Below, piece after piece: positions 11,735 through 23,399 of a stretch of 64,000 nucleotides of DNA. The stretch is from the NCBI RefSeq assembly GCF_023091745.1, contig NC_068920.1, positions 116,649,622 through 116,713,621 on the forward strand, given 5' to 3'. Every line of letters begins with the position of its first letter. The first letter of the stretch is position 1. Source of the stretch: Budorcas taxicolor (taxonomy: Eukaryota; Chordata; Mammalia; Artiodactyla; Bovidae). The notes under the pieces are model-generated. The model had not been told where the DNA came from. It searched no databases and saw only the letters and a list, made by a program, of their open reading frames with translations. A program made the translations under genes and the position numbers.

Positions 11735-11802
11735 AATGGAGAAATTGGAAGATAGCAGTTACAATTCCAGAATTGTAACTGCTATCTTCCAATTTCTCCA
11801 TT
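11735..11802. repeat. 68-bp near-perfect palindrome (33-bp arms, 2-nt centre)
   Basis: Positions 11735-11767 are the exact reverse complement of 11770-11802, with only 'ca' (11768-11769) between them. The right arm overlaps the first two bases of the TSD of the BovB at 11811-14899. No mismatches were found in the 33 pairs. Confidence 0.97.
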
Positions 11803-11810
11803 TAAGGGAT

Positions 11811-14800
11811 TGTTGTTGTTCAGTCCATCAGTCCTGTCTGACTCTTTGTGACCCCATGGACTGCAGCACTCCAGGCTTCCCTGTTCTTGACCATTTCCCA
11901 GAGCTTGCACAAACTCATGTCCATTGAGTTGGAAATGTCATCCAACCACCCCATCCTCTGTTATCCAGTCTCCTCCTGCCCTAAACTTTTCCAGTATCAG
12001 GGTCTTTTCCAAAGAGTTGGGTCTTTGCATCAGGTGGCCAAATTATTGGAGCTTCAGCTTCAGTATCAGTCCTTTCAATGAATATTCAGGATTGATTTCC
12101 TTTAAGATTGACTGGTTTGATCTCCTTGTGGTCCACAGGACTCTCAAGAATCTTCCCCACCATCACAGTTTGAAGACATCAATTCTTCAGTGATCAGTCT
12201 TTTTTTTACTGTCCAGCTCTCACATCTATACGTGATGACTGAAAAAACATAGCTTTGACTATGTGGATCTTTGTAGGCAAAGTAATATATCTGCTTTTTA
12301 ATATGCTGTCTAGGTTTGTTATTGCTTTTCTTCCAAGGAGCAAGTGTGTTTTAATTTCATGGCTGCAGTCACTGTCAGCATCTGTCAGCACTCAGCACTG
12401 TCAGCACTGTCAGCATAGTAAAAATCTATCTCTGTTTCCCTTGTTTTCCCATCTGTGTGCCATGAAGTGATGGGGTAGGATGCCAAGATCTTCATTTTTT
12501 TAATGCTGAGTTTTAAGCGAGCTTTTTCACTGTCCTCTTTCACTTCATTCAAGAGGCTCTTTAGTTCGTCTTTGCTTTCTACCATAAGCGTGTTGTCATC
12601 TGCCTATCTGAGGTTATTGATATTTCTCCTGGCAATCTTGATTCCAGCTTGTGCTTCATCCAGCCTGGCATTTCACATGATGTACTCTGCATAGAAGTTA
12701 AATAAGCAGGGTGACAATATATAACCTTGACATACTCCTTTTCCAGTTTTGAACCAATTTGTTTTTCCATGTCCAGTTTAAACAGTTGCTTCCTGAGAGG
12801 CATACATGTTTCTCAGGAAGCAGGTAAGATGGTTTGGTATTCCCACCTCTTTCAGAATTTTCCACAATTAGTTGTGATCCACACAGTCAAAGGCTTTAGC
12901 ATTGTCAATGAAGCAAATGTTTTTCTGTAATTCTCTAGCTTTTTCTTTATCCAATGGATGTTGGCAGTTTGCTCTCTGGTTCCTCTGTCTTTTCTAAATC
13001 CAGCTTGTGCATATTAAAATTCTTGGTTCACATACTTCTGAAGATTATCTTGAAGGATTTTGAGCATTACTTTGCTAGCATGTGAAATGAGTGCAATTGT
13101 GCAGTAGTTTGAGCATTCTTTGGTATTGCCGTTCTTTGAGACTGGAATGAAAACAGACATTTTCCAGTCCTGTGGCCACCACTGAGTTTTCCAAATTCGC
13201 TGGCATATTGAGTGCAGCACTTTCACAGCATCATCTTTCAGGATTTGAAATAGCTCAGCTGGAATTCCTTCACCACCACTAGCTTTGTTTTTGGTCATGC
13301 TTTCTAAGGTCCACTTGACTTCACACTCCAGGATGTCTGACTCCAGGTGAGTGATCACACCATCGTGGTTATCTGAGTCAGTAAGATCTTTTTTTGTATA
13401 GTTCTTCTGTGTATTCTTGCCACCTCTTCTTAATATCTTCTGCTTCTGTTAGGTCCATACTATTTCTGTCCCTTATTGAGCCCATCTTTGCATGAAATGT
13501 TCCCTTGGTATCTCTAATTTTACTGAAGAGCTCTCTAGCCTTTCCCATTCTATTGTTTCCTCTATTTTTTTGCATTTTTCACTTAGGATGGCTTTCTTAG
13601 CTCTCCTTGCTATTCTTTGGAACTCTGCATTCAGATGGATATATCTTTCCTTTTCTCCTTTGTCTTTCATTCTCTTTTCTCAGATATTTGTATGGCCTCC
13701 TAAGACAGCAAATTTGCCTTTTTCCATTCCTTTTTTCTTGGGAATGGTTTTGATCACTACCTCTGGTACAGTATTACCAAACTCTGTTTATATTTCTTCA
13801 GACACTCTTTATATCAGATCTAATCCCTAGAATGTATTTGTCACTTCCACTGAATAATCATAAGGGATTTGATTTAGGTCATACCTGAATGGCCTAGTGG
13901 TTTTCCCTACATGCTTCAATATAAGTCTGAATTTTTCAAAAGGAGTTCATGATATGAGACAGTCATCTTCTGGTCCTGTTTTTGCTGACTGTACAGAGGT
14001 TCTCCATCTTTGGCTATACAGAATACAATCAATCTGATTTTGGTATTAACCATCTGGTGAGGTCCATGTGTAGAGTCATCTCTTGTGTTGTTGGAAGAGG
14101 GTGTTTGCTATGACCAGTGTGTTCTCTTAGCAAAACTCTGTTAGCCTTTGTCTGGCTTCATTTTGTATTCCAAGACTAAACTTGCCTGTTACTCCATGTA
14201 TCTTTTGACTTCCTACTTTTGAATTCCAGTCATCTATGATGAAAAGGACATCTTTTGTTTTGGTGTTAGTTCTAGAAGGTCTTGTAGGTCTTCATAGAAC
14301 TGTTCAACCTCAGCTTCTTCACCATCAGTTGTTGGGGCATATACTTCGATTACTGTGATATTGATTGACCTGCCTTGAAAACCAACAGAGGTCATTCTGT
14401 CATATTTGAGATTGCACTGAAGTACATTGCATTTCAGACTCTTTTGTTGAATATGATGGCTACTCCATTTCTTCTAAGGGATTCTTGCCCATAGTAGTAG
14501 ATATAATTTGAATTAAATTTGCCCATTTCTTTCCATTTTAGTTCACTGATTCCTAAAATGTCAAGGCTCACTCTTGCCATCTCCTCTTTGACAACATTCA
14601 ATTTACCTTGATTCATGGATCTAACATTCCAGGTTCCTATGTAGTTTTGTTCTTACAGCATTGGACATTACTTTCACCACCAGACACATCCATAACTGGG
14701 AAAACCACTTCTATATTCTTTCCTTCAGAACCCCAATAACAGTATGAAAAGGCAAAAATATAGGACACTGAAAGAAGAACTCTCCAGGTCTGTTGGCATC

Positions 14801-14899
14801 CAATATGCTACTGGAGAAGTGGAGAAATAGCTTCAGAAGGAATGAAGAGGCTAAGACAAGGCAGAAACAACCCCCAGTTGTGGATGTCTCTAGTCTGGT
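11811..14899 (-). mobile_element. BovB LINE, 3.1 kb, 5'-inverted (twin-priming type)
   Basis: The 3' terminus is at the left ('ttgttgttcagtcc'), and the minus strand continues through the C-terminal region, reverse transcriptase (13014-13358 ORF with WKMSVFIPVSKNGNTKECSN and IALISHASKVMLKILQ) and endonuclease (14434-14616 ORF with MNQGKLNVVKEEM) to about 14722. From about 14725 to 14892 the next upstream BovB segment appears in plus orientation ('gtatgaaaaggcaaaaata' onward). The whole is bounded by 'tttaagggat' at 11801-11810 and 14900-14909, so it is one insertion. Frames are multiply broken; no product is expected. Confidence 0.93.
12370..12416. repeat. Short minisatellite, 9-10-bp unit, inside BovB
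   Basis: Four to five copies of a CTGTCAGCA-like unit lie where other BovB copies in this window carry 'ctgcagtgattttggagc'. The expansion replaced that stretch locally. Confidence 0.8.
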
Positions 14900-14909
14900 T
14901 TTAAGGGAT

Positions 14910-15500
14910 GCTATCACACAACTCTTGAGGCATAGTTGATACCTCCAAATATAGTAGAAGTCTCTGGGAATACCCACCCCTATCCTGCCCAAAACCACAC
15001 AAATGAGCAAATAAATAACAAAGGTGACACAGCCTTTAGTTGCCAAGAGTTAAAGTCAACGAGCCAGGAGATAGAATTGGAATAAATGGCTAGGAAGTGG
15101 TTCAAGAGCTCTTGGATAACAGGTAGGAGCAATGGGAGCCAGGCTGGCCATTGAGGTCATAGGATAGGTATGGGAGTGAGAGCAGCAGCAAGAAGGTATG
15201 TCAGAAGGAGTCAGAAGGAACCAGCCTGTGCCTGCAGACTCTGGTAAGGAAGGAGTTTTCATGATGACACCACAGTGAAGATAGGAGCCTAAAGGTGGTG
15301 TTATGGGGCAGGTGAGCCTGGGCTTTGTACACCAAGCCAAAATAAGGAGGGAGGAAACCTGGACTGCATTGGGGAATATTGATAGAAGTCTAAGTGAACT
15401 CTCTGAAGGAATGCTTTCAAGAGTTGGCATGACTGATCCTTCACAGACAAATTCATTAAAAATGCTGCTAGATTTATCAATATATAGACTACTATATTAA
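14910..15500. other. Mixed-composition sequence, nothing recognised
   Basis: A 124-codon minus ORF (15056-15430) is serine/proline/leucine rich with no signature I recognise. The segment may continue the unassigned ancient repeat seen at 10890-11734, since it lies on the other side of the BovB insertion. Confidence 0.4.
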
Positions 15501-17095
15501 AAAGAAAAAGGAAGCATACTTTTGGATATGTTGAGAATGAGATGACAATGTGGTATGGTCATAAAAAAGGTAGATCATATTTATACATATAAAATTTTAT
15601 ACACATGGGTACATTATATATATGTATGCATGCTTGTAGGTAGGTAGGTATGTGTACACTTGTATACACATACATGTATAAAATCTCCAGAGAGAGTCTT
15701 CAGATTGAGGAAAGATTTGAGAGAGAGGAGGAAGAAGAAGGATAAAATGAGGTAAGGAGAAATAGATGCTAGCAGGAGAGAAGGGAAGAGGTCACAGAAT
15801 CATTGATGTTCACTATGGGAACAAACAACTTTGAGAGAAATGCTTTATGTATACTGCTACTTTTCACCTCCAGTTTAGTAAGAATCAATGTCTATATATT
15901 ATCACAAACTTATGAACTTTGACTCATCTCTTACTTCTGATTTGAAGACAAATGTAAGTATTTGTTTGCAGTTTTACTTTTGAGTAAATTAAGATCTATT
16001 ATTAAACGGATTGATTCCAGGCTTTGGTCCCATATTGGCTATTTCAAAATTTTAATCACCCATTAAGTCATTATGGTGATTGTTTTGCCAGTGGGTGCTG
16101 ATGTAATTAATGATTTAAGTGGTTTCATCAATCATATTCAGGAAGTCAATTCCTAACTCTCTCAAAACACAAATTGAATTCTCACATTCTTTTTTATTCT
16201 GTCCTATCTGATGATAAAAATTAGTTCCATATTCCCTTGAAGTGAATGAGGATACTTTAGCGGTTTGTTTTTGTTTTTGGTTTGTTTTTTTTTCCAAATC
16301 TGATAAGTGATATGAGCAAGTCCAGCTGTTATAAGTAGAATGTTTGTAGAACTGACTGAAGTTATATCAATGTTAGGATAATTGTTAGATTATTCAACAA
16401 TGTGTTTCCTGAAGAAAATCATATCATAATTTGTGCAGACTTGTAGCCAACTGACTGCAATAATTACTATACTGTATTTTGATATTTATTCACATGTTTT
16501 TCCTATGGCAGGCTAATACTTCAATATTTTTATAGAAATCAATGAGATGAAGCATAGGCAAAAGGTTTAGTACTCCATATTTATCTCTATATTCATTATT
16601 TTATAGATACCCATGACCACAGATATATATCCATTTTTCAAAGACTCATAATCTACATTCAAAATTGTTCATTTGACACATAGAGACACATTAAAGTACG
16701 GTTTTGGAACCTTTCTAAATTTTTCTTTCCTACTCCTCATGAAAACACAGAGTCCCCAGTTTTTAAAACTGTGACATATCAGGCCCAAATCCTCTAGTTT
16801 AATAATAGATATGACACTTTTTCTTTTAAAAGAGCCTTTGTGATATCTTTTGCTGGCCTCTAAGGCTTTCTTTAGTTTGACCCTTTTCAAAATTGAGAAT
16901 GTTTCACAGACTTTTTTTTTATTCATTTTTAGTATGAAGACATTTGCTTCTAAAGAAGGATAAAATGAAAACCAACTGTTTACAGATAAAGGGGATTTGC
17001 AATGATAGAAAATGGAATGAGGTGCATAAGTTGTAAGAAGATGCCAAGAAAGAGGGAAATATAGGTAATAAATGTGGAACTTAGTCAACCTCTAG
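15501..17095. other. AT-rich intergenic DNA with low-complexity patch
   Basis: Holds a TA/TG-rich and TAGG microsatellite patch at 15590-15680 and a purine-rich stretch at 15690-15790. A 139-codon minus ORF (16669-17088) is the longest ORF here not explained by a transposon, but it has no recognisable domain and lies in AT-rich DNA where long runs without stops occur by chance. Confidence 0.5.
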
Positions 17096-17099
17096 TGAT

Positions 17100-17215
17100 T
17101 AGAGAAATAGAATAATCATACTAATACCTTTTAATTCTTTACTGAACCCTCTCTATGTGCCAGTCACTGCTCTAAGTGTTTTACATGAATTCATTCTTTT
17201 AAACCAGGATATTTT
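17100..17215 (-). mobile_element. MIR SINE fragment
   Basis: Carries the reverse MIR 3' core, 'ctatgtgccagtcactgct' followed by 'ctaagtgttttacatgaatt'. Old and diverged. Confidence 0.75.
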
Positions 17216-17223
17216 GAACAAGA

Positions 17224-17405
17224 TAACTATTTGTTGTGGGTTTCCCTGTGCCTTATAGAATGTTAAGCAGTACCCTGAGATTCCACCTACCAGATACAGG
17301 TAACCACCTCCTTATTCTCAGATGTAACAAATGTAAATATCTCCACACAATGCCCAAAGTCCCCTGGGGAACAAATTTTCTCCCTGTTTGAGACCCGTTG
17401 ATTTA
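17224..17405 (-). mobile_element. MER20-like hAT-Charlie MITE
   Basis: Reads in order 'ccctgtgccttatagaatg', 'ttaagcagtaccctgag', 'acacaatgcccaaagtccc' and 'ctggggaacaaattttctcc', ending in 'gagacccgttg', the layout of MER20 from memory. No transposase is encoded. Confidence 0.75.
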
Positions 17406-17410
17406 AACCC

Positions 17411-17848
17411 TTCAGTTCAGTTCATTTCAGTTCAGTCACTCAGTTGTGTCCGACACTTTGCAACCCCATGAACCGCAGCACACCAGGCCTCCCTATCCAT
17501 CACTAGATGCCGGAGTCTATCCAAATTCATGTCTATTGAGTCAGTGATGCCATCCAAACATCTCATCCTCTGTTGTCCCCTTTTCCTCCTTCCCTCAATC
17601 TTTCCTAGCATCAGGGTCTTTTCAAATGAGTCAGCTCTTTGCATCAGGTGGCCAAAGAATTGGAGTTTCAGCTTCAAAATCAGTCCTTCCAATGAACACC
17701 CAAGACTGATCTCCTTTAGGATGGACTGGATGGATCTCCTTGCAGTCCAATGGTTTCTCAAGAGTCTTCTCCAACACTGCAGTCCAAAGGCATCAATCTA
17801 TCCTTTGGCGCTCAGCTTTCTTTATAGTCCAACTCTCACATTCATACA
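17411..17848 (-). mobile_element. BovB LINE 3'-end fragment
   Basis: Reverse-strand BovB from the 3' tail to a truncation near 17848. A 109-codon minus ORF (17432-17761) reads the polyprotein C terminus (SIQSILKEISLGCSLEGL…, …VHGVAKCRTQLSD). It abuts the MER20-like element on its left. No TSD was resolved. Confidence 0.92.
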
Positions 17849-18194
17849 CCCTAAAACAATGTTATGAAATGTCTATTATTGCTTTTTACACATTTTTTTA
17901 ATAAAATGGAGATAAAGAGAGTTTCTGTTTCTTGCCCCAAAATACCCAGCCAATAATTAGACACCTAGAAATTACATTCAAGCTTCTGATTGCCATAACC
18001 CATGTTCTTAAGTACGGTGCTTCACTGTCTCTTGTATTTATCTTCAAGAGAAGCAGGATTTACTCAAGTGCAAAAGGAAAACAACAAAAGAGGGTTTTGA
18101 TTAAATGCAAACTTATTTCTTTCCTATGCATGTCACACTAATTTTAAGAAGGGTGAAATTAGTCTGAGTATTGGCTGAGAAAGATTTGTAACAT
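17849..18194. other. AT-rich spacer between two BovB fragments
   Basis: 346 bases with a 69-codon ORF (17932-18141) of no recognisable identity. Nothing else seen. Confidence 0.5.
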
Positions 18195-18758
18195 TCAGTT
18201 CAGTTCAGTAGCTCAGTCGTGTCCGACTCTTTGCGACCCCATGAATCGCAGCACGCCAGGCCTCCCTGTCCATCACAAACTCCCAGAGTTCACTCAGATT
18301 CATGTCCATAGAGTCCGTGATGCCATCCAGCCATCTCATCCTCGGTCGTACCCTTCTCCTCCTGTCCCCAATCCCTCCCAGCATCAGAGTCTTTTCCAAT
18401 GAGTCAACTCTTCGCATGAGGTGGCCAAAGTACTGGAGCTTCAGCTTTAGCATCATTCCTTCCAAAGAAATCCCAGGGCTGATCTCCTTCAGAATGGACT
18501 GGTTGGATCTCCTTGCAGTCCAAGGGACTCTCAAGAGTCTTCTCCAACACCACAGCTCAAAGGCATCAATTCTTCGGCACTCAGCCTTCTTCACAGTCCA
18601 ACTCTCACATCCATACATGACCAGAGGAAAAACCATAGCCTTGACTAGAAGGAACTTAGTCGGCAAAGTAATGTCTCTGCTTTTGAATATACTATCTAGG
18701 TTGGTCATAACTTTTCTTCCAAGGAGTAAGCGTCTTTTAATTTCATGACTGCAGTCAT
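18195..18758 (-). mobile_element. BovB LINE 3'-end fragment with long open C-terminal frame
   Basis: Reverse-strand BovB, 564 bases. The minus-strand ORF 18205-18831 (208 codons) reads without interruption from CSHEIKRRLLLGRKVMTN through YGCESWTVKKAECRR to GVAKSRTRLSY, making it one of the best-preserved C-terminal segments here. The region lies downstream of the RT domain and its function in RTE elements is not settled. The first 25 or so codons of the ORF come from flanking DNA. Confidence 0.95.
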
Positions 18759-20219
18759 TACTTGAGCTGAACCTGGATGGGGAGACTGGGCTGAAACCCA
18801 AAAGGAGACACGGATTTAGATAACTACACATTGTTATACAGTAATCTTACATACAAATGGTAACTGTTCGCTAGATACTTGTGAGTTGCATGTGTTCTCC
18901 AATACTTTATATAGATGACAAAATAAAGCAAAAATAGCAACAACAAAACAATTGAAAAGTCCTAAGGTCAAAAGTAGTTTTCCCAGTCACATTTGCCTTA
19001 CTACTCAAATTGCATCAATCAGTTTTCCTGTAAATCAGAGACCCAGACTAGGCAGTCAGTATAAATTGCGGTATCAGGTGAACATGTTGATTTTATAGTA
19101 GTTCTTTTATTATTATTATTTTGGCTTCAAAAGCTTTCATATATGTTTGTTGATCATAATTTTTTCATTCAGAATAGTTATGGGCCCTGAGAGTATTCTA
19201 AATGACTTGAAGCATTAGCTTTTAGTTTCTAACTGTTCTGCATGGAAAACATTAGTTGTATTTATAGGGGATTGTAACATATCTCCTACAAAATATTCTG
19301 GGAAGTCAATTAATGTTGAGCTACAATGTCAATCCACTTTGAGATGGGCTGCAGCCAATTCTTAGGTAATTTTTATTCTAAACATAAAAGGTTTCCTGCA
19401 CTCACTTTCAATTTCAGGAATCTCTCTTACTCGCTATTAGTGCTGACAGATCTCTGTCTGTGGTACATATGAAATGAAATCAGCATCTAATGTTATTTCA
19501 CTGAACTTCCTGTCCTTGACGATTATTCTTACAACTATAAGTGAAGTAATGATTACATACAAATGAAACTAAATGTCTGTCGACATGTTCATACAGCAAA
19601 ATACTTGGGCCCATTTTCTGAGTCTGGTAATCAAGAGATCCAGGTTCTAATCTCAGCTTCATATTTATTTACCTGGGTCATTCTAAGAACTGACTTGGCT
19701 TATCAAATATTCAGTGTTTATTTTTGGATTTTAAATTGCTAAAATGTAATATTTTATGATAGGTCATTTTCTTCAATGAGAAGTCCTTACTTTGCTATAG
19801 TAAACTACATTTAGGTATAACTGTATTTGGAGGAAGATATGATAGCTGACATAGTATGGTTGAAATTTCTTGAAACCAAAACACTGAGTCAATAGTCATT
19901 AATAATATTTAAGTTGCAATTTTAAGTTTCTTTTCATTTTAAGGACACTGAATTTTTATGGATAATTTTTCTTAAATTTTAGAGTGGGGAGTGGATTTTG
20001 CTACTATATTGCTCTATATTTTCAATAGCTAAAATCTGGGTCTTGGAAGGTTAAGCAATTTCTAAGAAAAGATCAAAGTTTCTTATAAACAAAATTTCCT
20101 GAAGCCCTAGACCAAAGCAACCTAGAATTAAATGTGGATTAAAACAAACAAACTACTGAATATCAACCAGCACCTGCCTTTGGTATTGGACATTTTTCAT
20201 TGGTTTTGAAGTCAACTTC
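18759..20219. other. AT-rich intergenic DNA with one old MIR piece
   Basis: No gene recognised. A diverged MIR in plus orientation lies at about 19620-19700 ('gatccaggttctaatctc'). The remainder is unique-looking AT-rich sequence. Confidence 0.5.
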
Positions 20220-20232
20220 AGAATTTATTTTA

Positions 20233-20827
20233 GTTCAGTTCAGTTCAGTCGCTCAATCGTGTCTGACTCTTTGCGACCCCATGAAACACAGCACGCCAGG
20301 CCTCCCTGTCCATCACCAACTCCCGGAGTTCACTCAGACTCACATCCATCGAGTCAGTGATACCATCCAGTCATCTCATCCTCTGTCATCCCCTTCTCCT
20401 CCTGCCCCAATCCCTCCCAGCATCAGAGTCTTTTCCAATGAGTCAACTCTTTGCATGAGGTGGCCAAACTACTGGAGTTTCAGCTTTAGCATCATTCCTT
20501 CCAAAGAAATCCTAGGGCTGATCTCCTTTAGGGTGGACTGGTTGGATCTCCTTGCAGTCCAAGGGACTCTCAAGAGTCTTCTCCAACACCACAGCTCGAA
20601 AGCATCAATTCTTCACTGCTCAGCTTTCTTCACAGTCCAACTCTCACATCCATATATGACCACTGGAAAAACCATAGCCTTGACTAGATGGAACTTAGTC
20701 AGCAAAGTAACGTCTGCTTTTGAATATACTATCTAGGTTGGTCATAACTTTTCTTCCAAGGAGTAAGCATCTTTTAATTTCATGGCTGCAATCACCATCC
20801 GCAGTGATTTTGGAGCCCAAAAAGTAA
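20233..20827 (-). mobile_element. BovB LINE 3'-end fragment with 13-bp TSD
   Basis: Reverse-strand BovB of 595 bases, cleanly bounded by the 13-bp duplication 'agaatttatttta' at 20220-20232 and 20828-20840. This marks it as an ordinary 5'-truncated insertion. The opposite strand carries a 178-codon ORF that is a shadow of BovB, not a gene. Confidence 0.96.
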
Positions 20828-20870
20828 AGAATTTATTTTAAGGAGACATAATTTACATAAGGTTAAAAGA

Positions 20871-21139
20871 AGGACTGATGCTGAAGCTGAAGCTCCAATA
20901 CTTTGGTCACCTGATGTGAAGAGCTGACTCATTGGAAAAGACCCTAATGCTAGGAAAGATTGAGAGAAGGAGGAGAAGGGAACAACAGAGGATGACCTGG
21001 TTGGATGGCATCACTGACTCAATGGACATGAGTCTGACCAAACTCAGGAAGATAGTGAAAAACAGAGAAGACTGGTGTGGGGCAATTCATGGGGTCACAA
21101 AGAGTCAGACACAACTTAGTGACTAAAAAACAGCAAAAA
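20871..21139 (+). mobile_element. BovB LINE 3'-end fragment
   Basis: Plus-strand BovB C terminus (ORF 20932-21126: MEKTLMLGKIERRR…, …IHGVTKSQTQLSD) to the 3' tail. Similar sequences 'aaaagaagga' (left) and 'aaaaagaggaa' (right) may be a worn TSD. It lies 43 bases from the opposite-orientation fragment at 20233-20827, so the pair forms an inverted repeat. Confidence 0.92.
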
Positions 21140-21307
21140 GAGGAACACTGATCACTAACGAAGCTGTAGAACCTGTGGCAAGATATCCAGGGCTCCTAAC
21201 GGGGATTATGAATCCAGAAGATAAAGCCATCCTGAATTCAGTATGTAGAAGAGGGGAGAACTTTGGAAAGTGTTTGAAGTAAACCCACAAGACACATTCT
21301 ATTAGAG

Positions 21308-23385
21308 TTCTGTTCAGTTCAGTTACTCAGTCGTGTCTGACTCTTTGCAACCCCATAGACTGCAACACATCAGTCCTCCCTGTCCATCACCAACTCCCAG
21401 AGTTTACTCTAACACATGTCCATTGAATCTGTGATGCCATCCAAGCACCTTATCCTCTGTTGTCCCCTTTTCCTCCTGCCTTCAATCTTTCCCAGCATTA
21501 AGGTCTTTTCAAATGAGTCAACTCTTCACATTAGGTGGCCGAAGTATTGGAGTTTCAGCTTTAGCGTCAGTCCTTCCAGTGAATATTCAGGACTGATTTC
21601 CTTTAGGATAGACTAGTTGGATCTCCTTGCAGTCTAAGCACTCTCAATAGTTTTTTCCAACATCATAGTTCAAAAGCATCATTTCTTGGGCGCTCAGCTT
21701 TCTTTATGGTGCAACTCTCACATCCATACATGACTACTAGAAAAATCATAGCTTTGACTAGATGGACCTTTGTTGGTGAAGTAATGTCTCTGCCTTTTAA
21801 TATGCTATCTAGGTTGGTCATAAGTTTCCTTCCAAGGAGTAAGTGTCTTTTAATTTCATGGCTGCAATCAGCATCTGCAGTTATTTTGGAGCACCTCTCA
21901 AAAATAAAATCTATCACTGCTTCCATTGCTTTCCTATCTATTTGCAATGAAGAGATGGGACCAGATGCCATGATCTTAGTCTTCTGAATGTTGAGTTTTA
22001 AGCCAACTTTTTCACTCTTCTCTTTCACTTTCACAAGAGGCTCTTTAGTTCTTCTTTGCTTTCTGCCATAAGGATGGTGTCATCTGCATGTCTGAGGTTA
22101 TTGATAATTCTCCTGGCAATTTTGACTCTAGTTTGTGTTTCATCCAGCCCAGCATTTCTCATGATGTACTCTGCATATGAGTTAAATAAGTGAAAGTGAA
22201 AAGCGAAAGTGAAAGTCACTCAGTTGTGTCTAGCTCTTTGTGACCCCATGGACTATACAGTCCACAAAATTCTATAGGCCAGAATGCCATATTGATTAGC
22301 CTTTCCCTTCTCCAGGGGAACTTCCCAACCTAGGAGCTGAACCCAGGTGTCCTGCCTTGCATGCTGATTCTTTACCAGCTGAGCCACAAAGGAAGCCCAT
22401 AAGTTAAACAAGCAGGGTGACAAAGTACTGTCTTTCCCAATTTGCAACCAGTCTGTTGTTCCATGTCCAGTTCTAACTGTTGCTCCTGACCTGCATACAA
22501 ATTTCTCAAGAGGCAGGTCAGGTGGTCTGGCATTCCCCTATCTTTAAGAATTTTCCACAGTTTGTGGTGATCCACAAAGTCAAAGGCTTTGGCATAGTCA
22601 ATAAAGCAGAAATGGATATTTTTCTGGAACTCCCTTGCTTTCTTGATGATCCAACAGATGTTGGCAATTTGATCTCTGGTCCCTCTGCCTTTTCTAAATC
22701 CAGCTTGAACATCTAGAATATCACAGTTCACATACTGTTGAAGCTTGGCTTGGAGAATTTTGAGCATTAGTTTACTAGCATGTGAGATGAGTGCAATTGT
22801 GTGGTAGTTTGAGCATTCTTTGGCATTGCCTTTCCTTGGGATGGAATGAAAACTGACCTTTTCCAGTCCTGTGGCCACTGCTGAGTTTTCCAAATTTACT
22901 GACATATTGAGTGCAGCACTTTCACAGAATCATCTTTTAGCATTTGAAATAGCTCAACTGGAATTCCATCACCTCCACTAGCTTTGTTCGTAGTGATGCT
23001 TCCTGAGGTCCACTTGACTTCGCATTCCAGGATGTCTGCCTCTAGGTGAGTGATCACACCATCATGATTATCCTGGTCATGAAGATCTTTTTTATATAGT
23101 TCTTCTGTGTGTTCTTGCCACCTCCTCTTAATATCTTCTGCTTCTGTTAGGTCCATATCATTTCTGTCCTTTATTGTGCCCATCTTTGCATGAAATGTTC
23201 TGTTGGTATCTCTAATTTTTTTGAAGAGACCTCTAGTCTTCCCTATTCTGTTGTTTTCCTCTATTTCTTTGCATTGATGACTGGGGAAGGCTTTCTCATC
23301 TCTTCTTGCCATTCTTTAGAACTCTGCATCCAGATGGATATATCTTTCCTTTTCTCCTTTGTCTTTTGTTATTCTTTTCACAGCT
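21308..23385 (-). mobile_element. BovB LINE, 2.1 kb, 5'-truncated, with nested Bov-tA
   Basis: Reverse-strand BovB from the 3' tail through C-terminal region, reverse transcriptase (22372-22905 ORF: SNYHTIALISHASKLMLKIL, FIDYAKAFDFVDHHKLW) and the N-terminal side of RT (22896-23312 ORF). Flanks carry 'attctattagag' (21296-21307) and 'attctatcagag' (23386-23397), a 12-bp TSD with one mismatch. The palm motif normally reading YADD appears as HADD in the 22031-22219 ORF, and the frame is broken, so it is dead. A Bov-tA is nested at 22191-22399. Confidence 0.95.
22191..22399 (-). mobile_element. Bov-tA SINE nested in BovB
   Basis: Reverse Bov-tA ending with the tRNA-like head ('agctgagccacaaaggaag'). 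Flanked by 'agttaaataag' (22180-22190) and 'agttaaacaag' (22402-22412), an 11-bp TSD with one mismatch made from BovB sequence itself, proving it is younger than the BovB. Confidence 0.96.
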
Positions 23386-23399
23386 ATTCTATCAGAGAA

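Noticed and set aside
11801..14909. CRISPR-like or prokaryotic operon content
   Set aside because: No spaced direct repeats of CRISPR type anywhere in the window; gene content, SINEs and LINEs are those of a ruminant nuclear genome.
15056..15430. 124-codon minus ORF
   Set aside because: Ser/Pro/Leu-rich with no signature; in probable old repeat DNA.
16669..17088. 139-codon minus-strand ORF in unique DNA, the longest not explained by a transposon
   Set aside because: No recognisable domain, lysine/phenylalanine-rich composition typical of AT-rich DNA, no splice or promoter context. Not reported as a gene.
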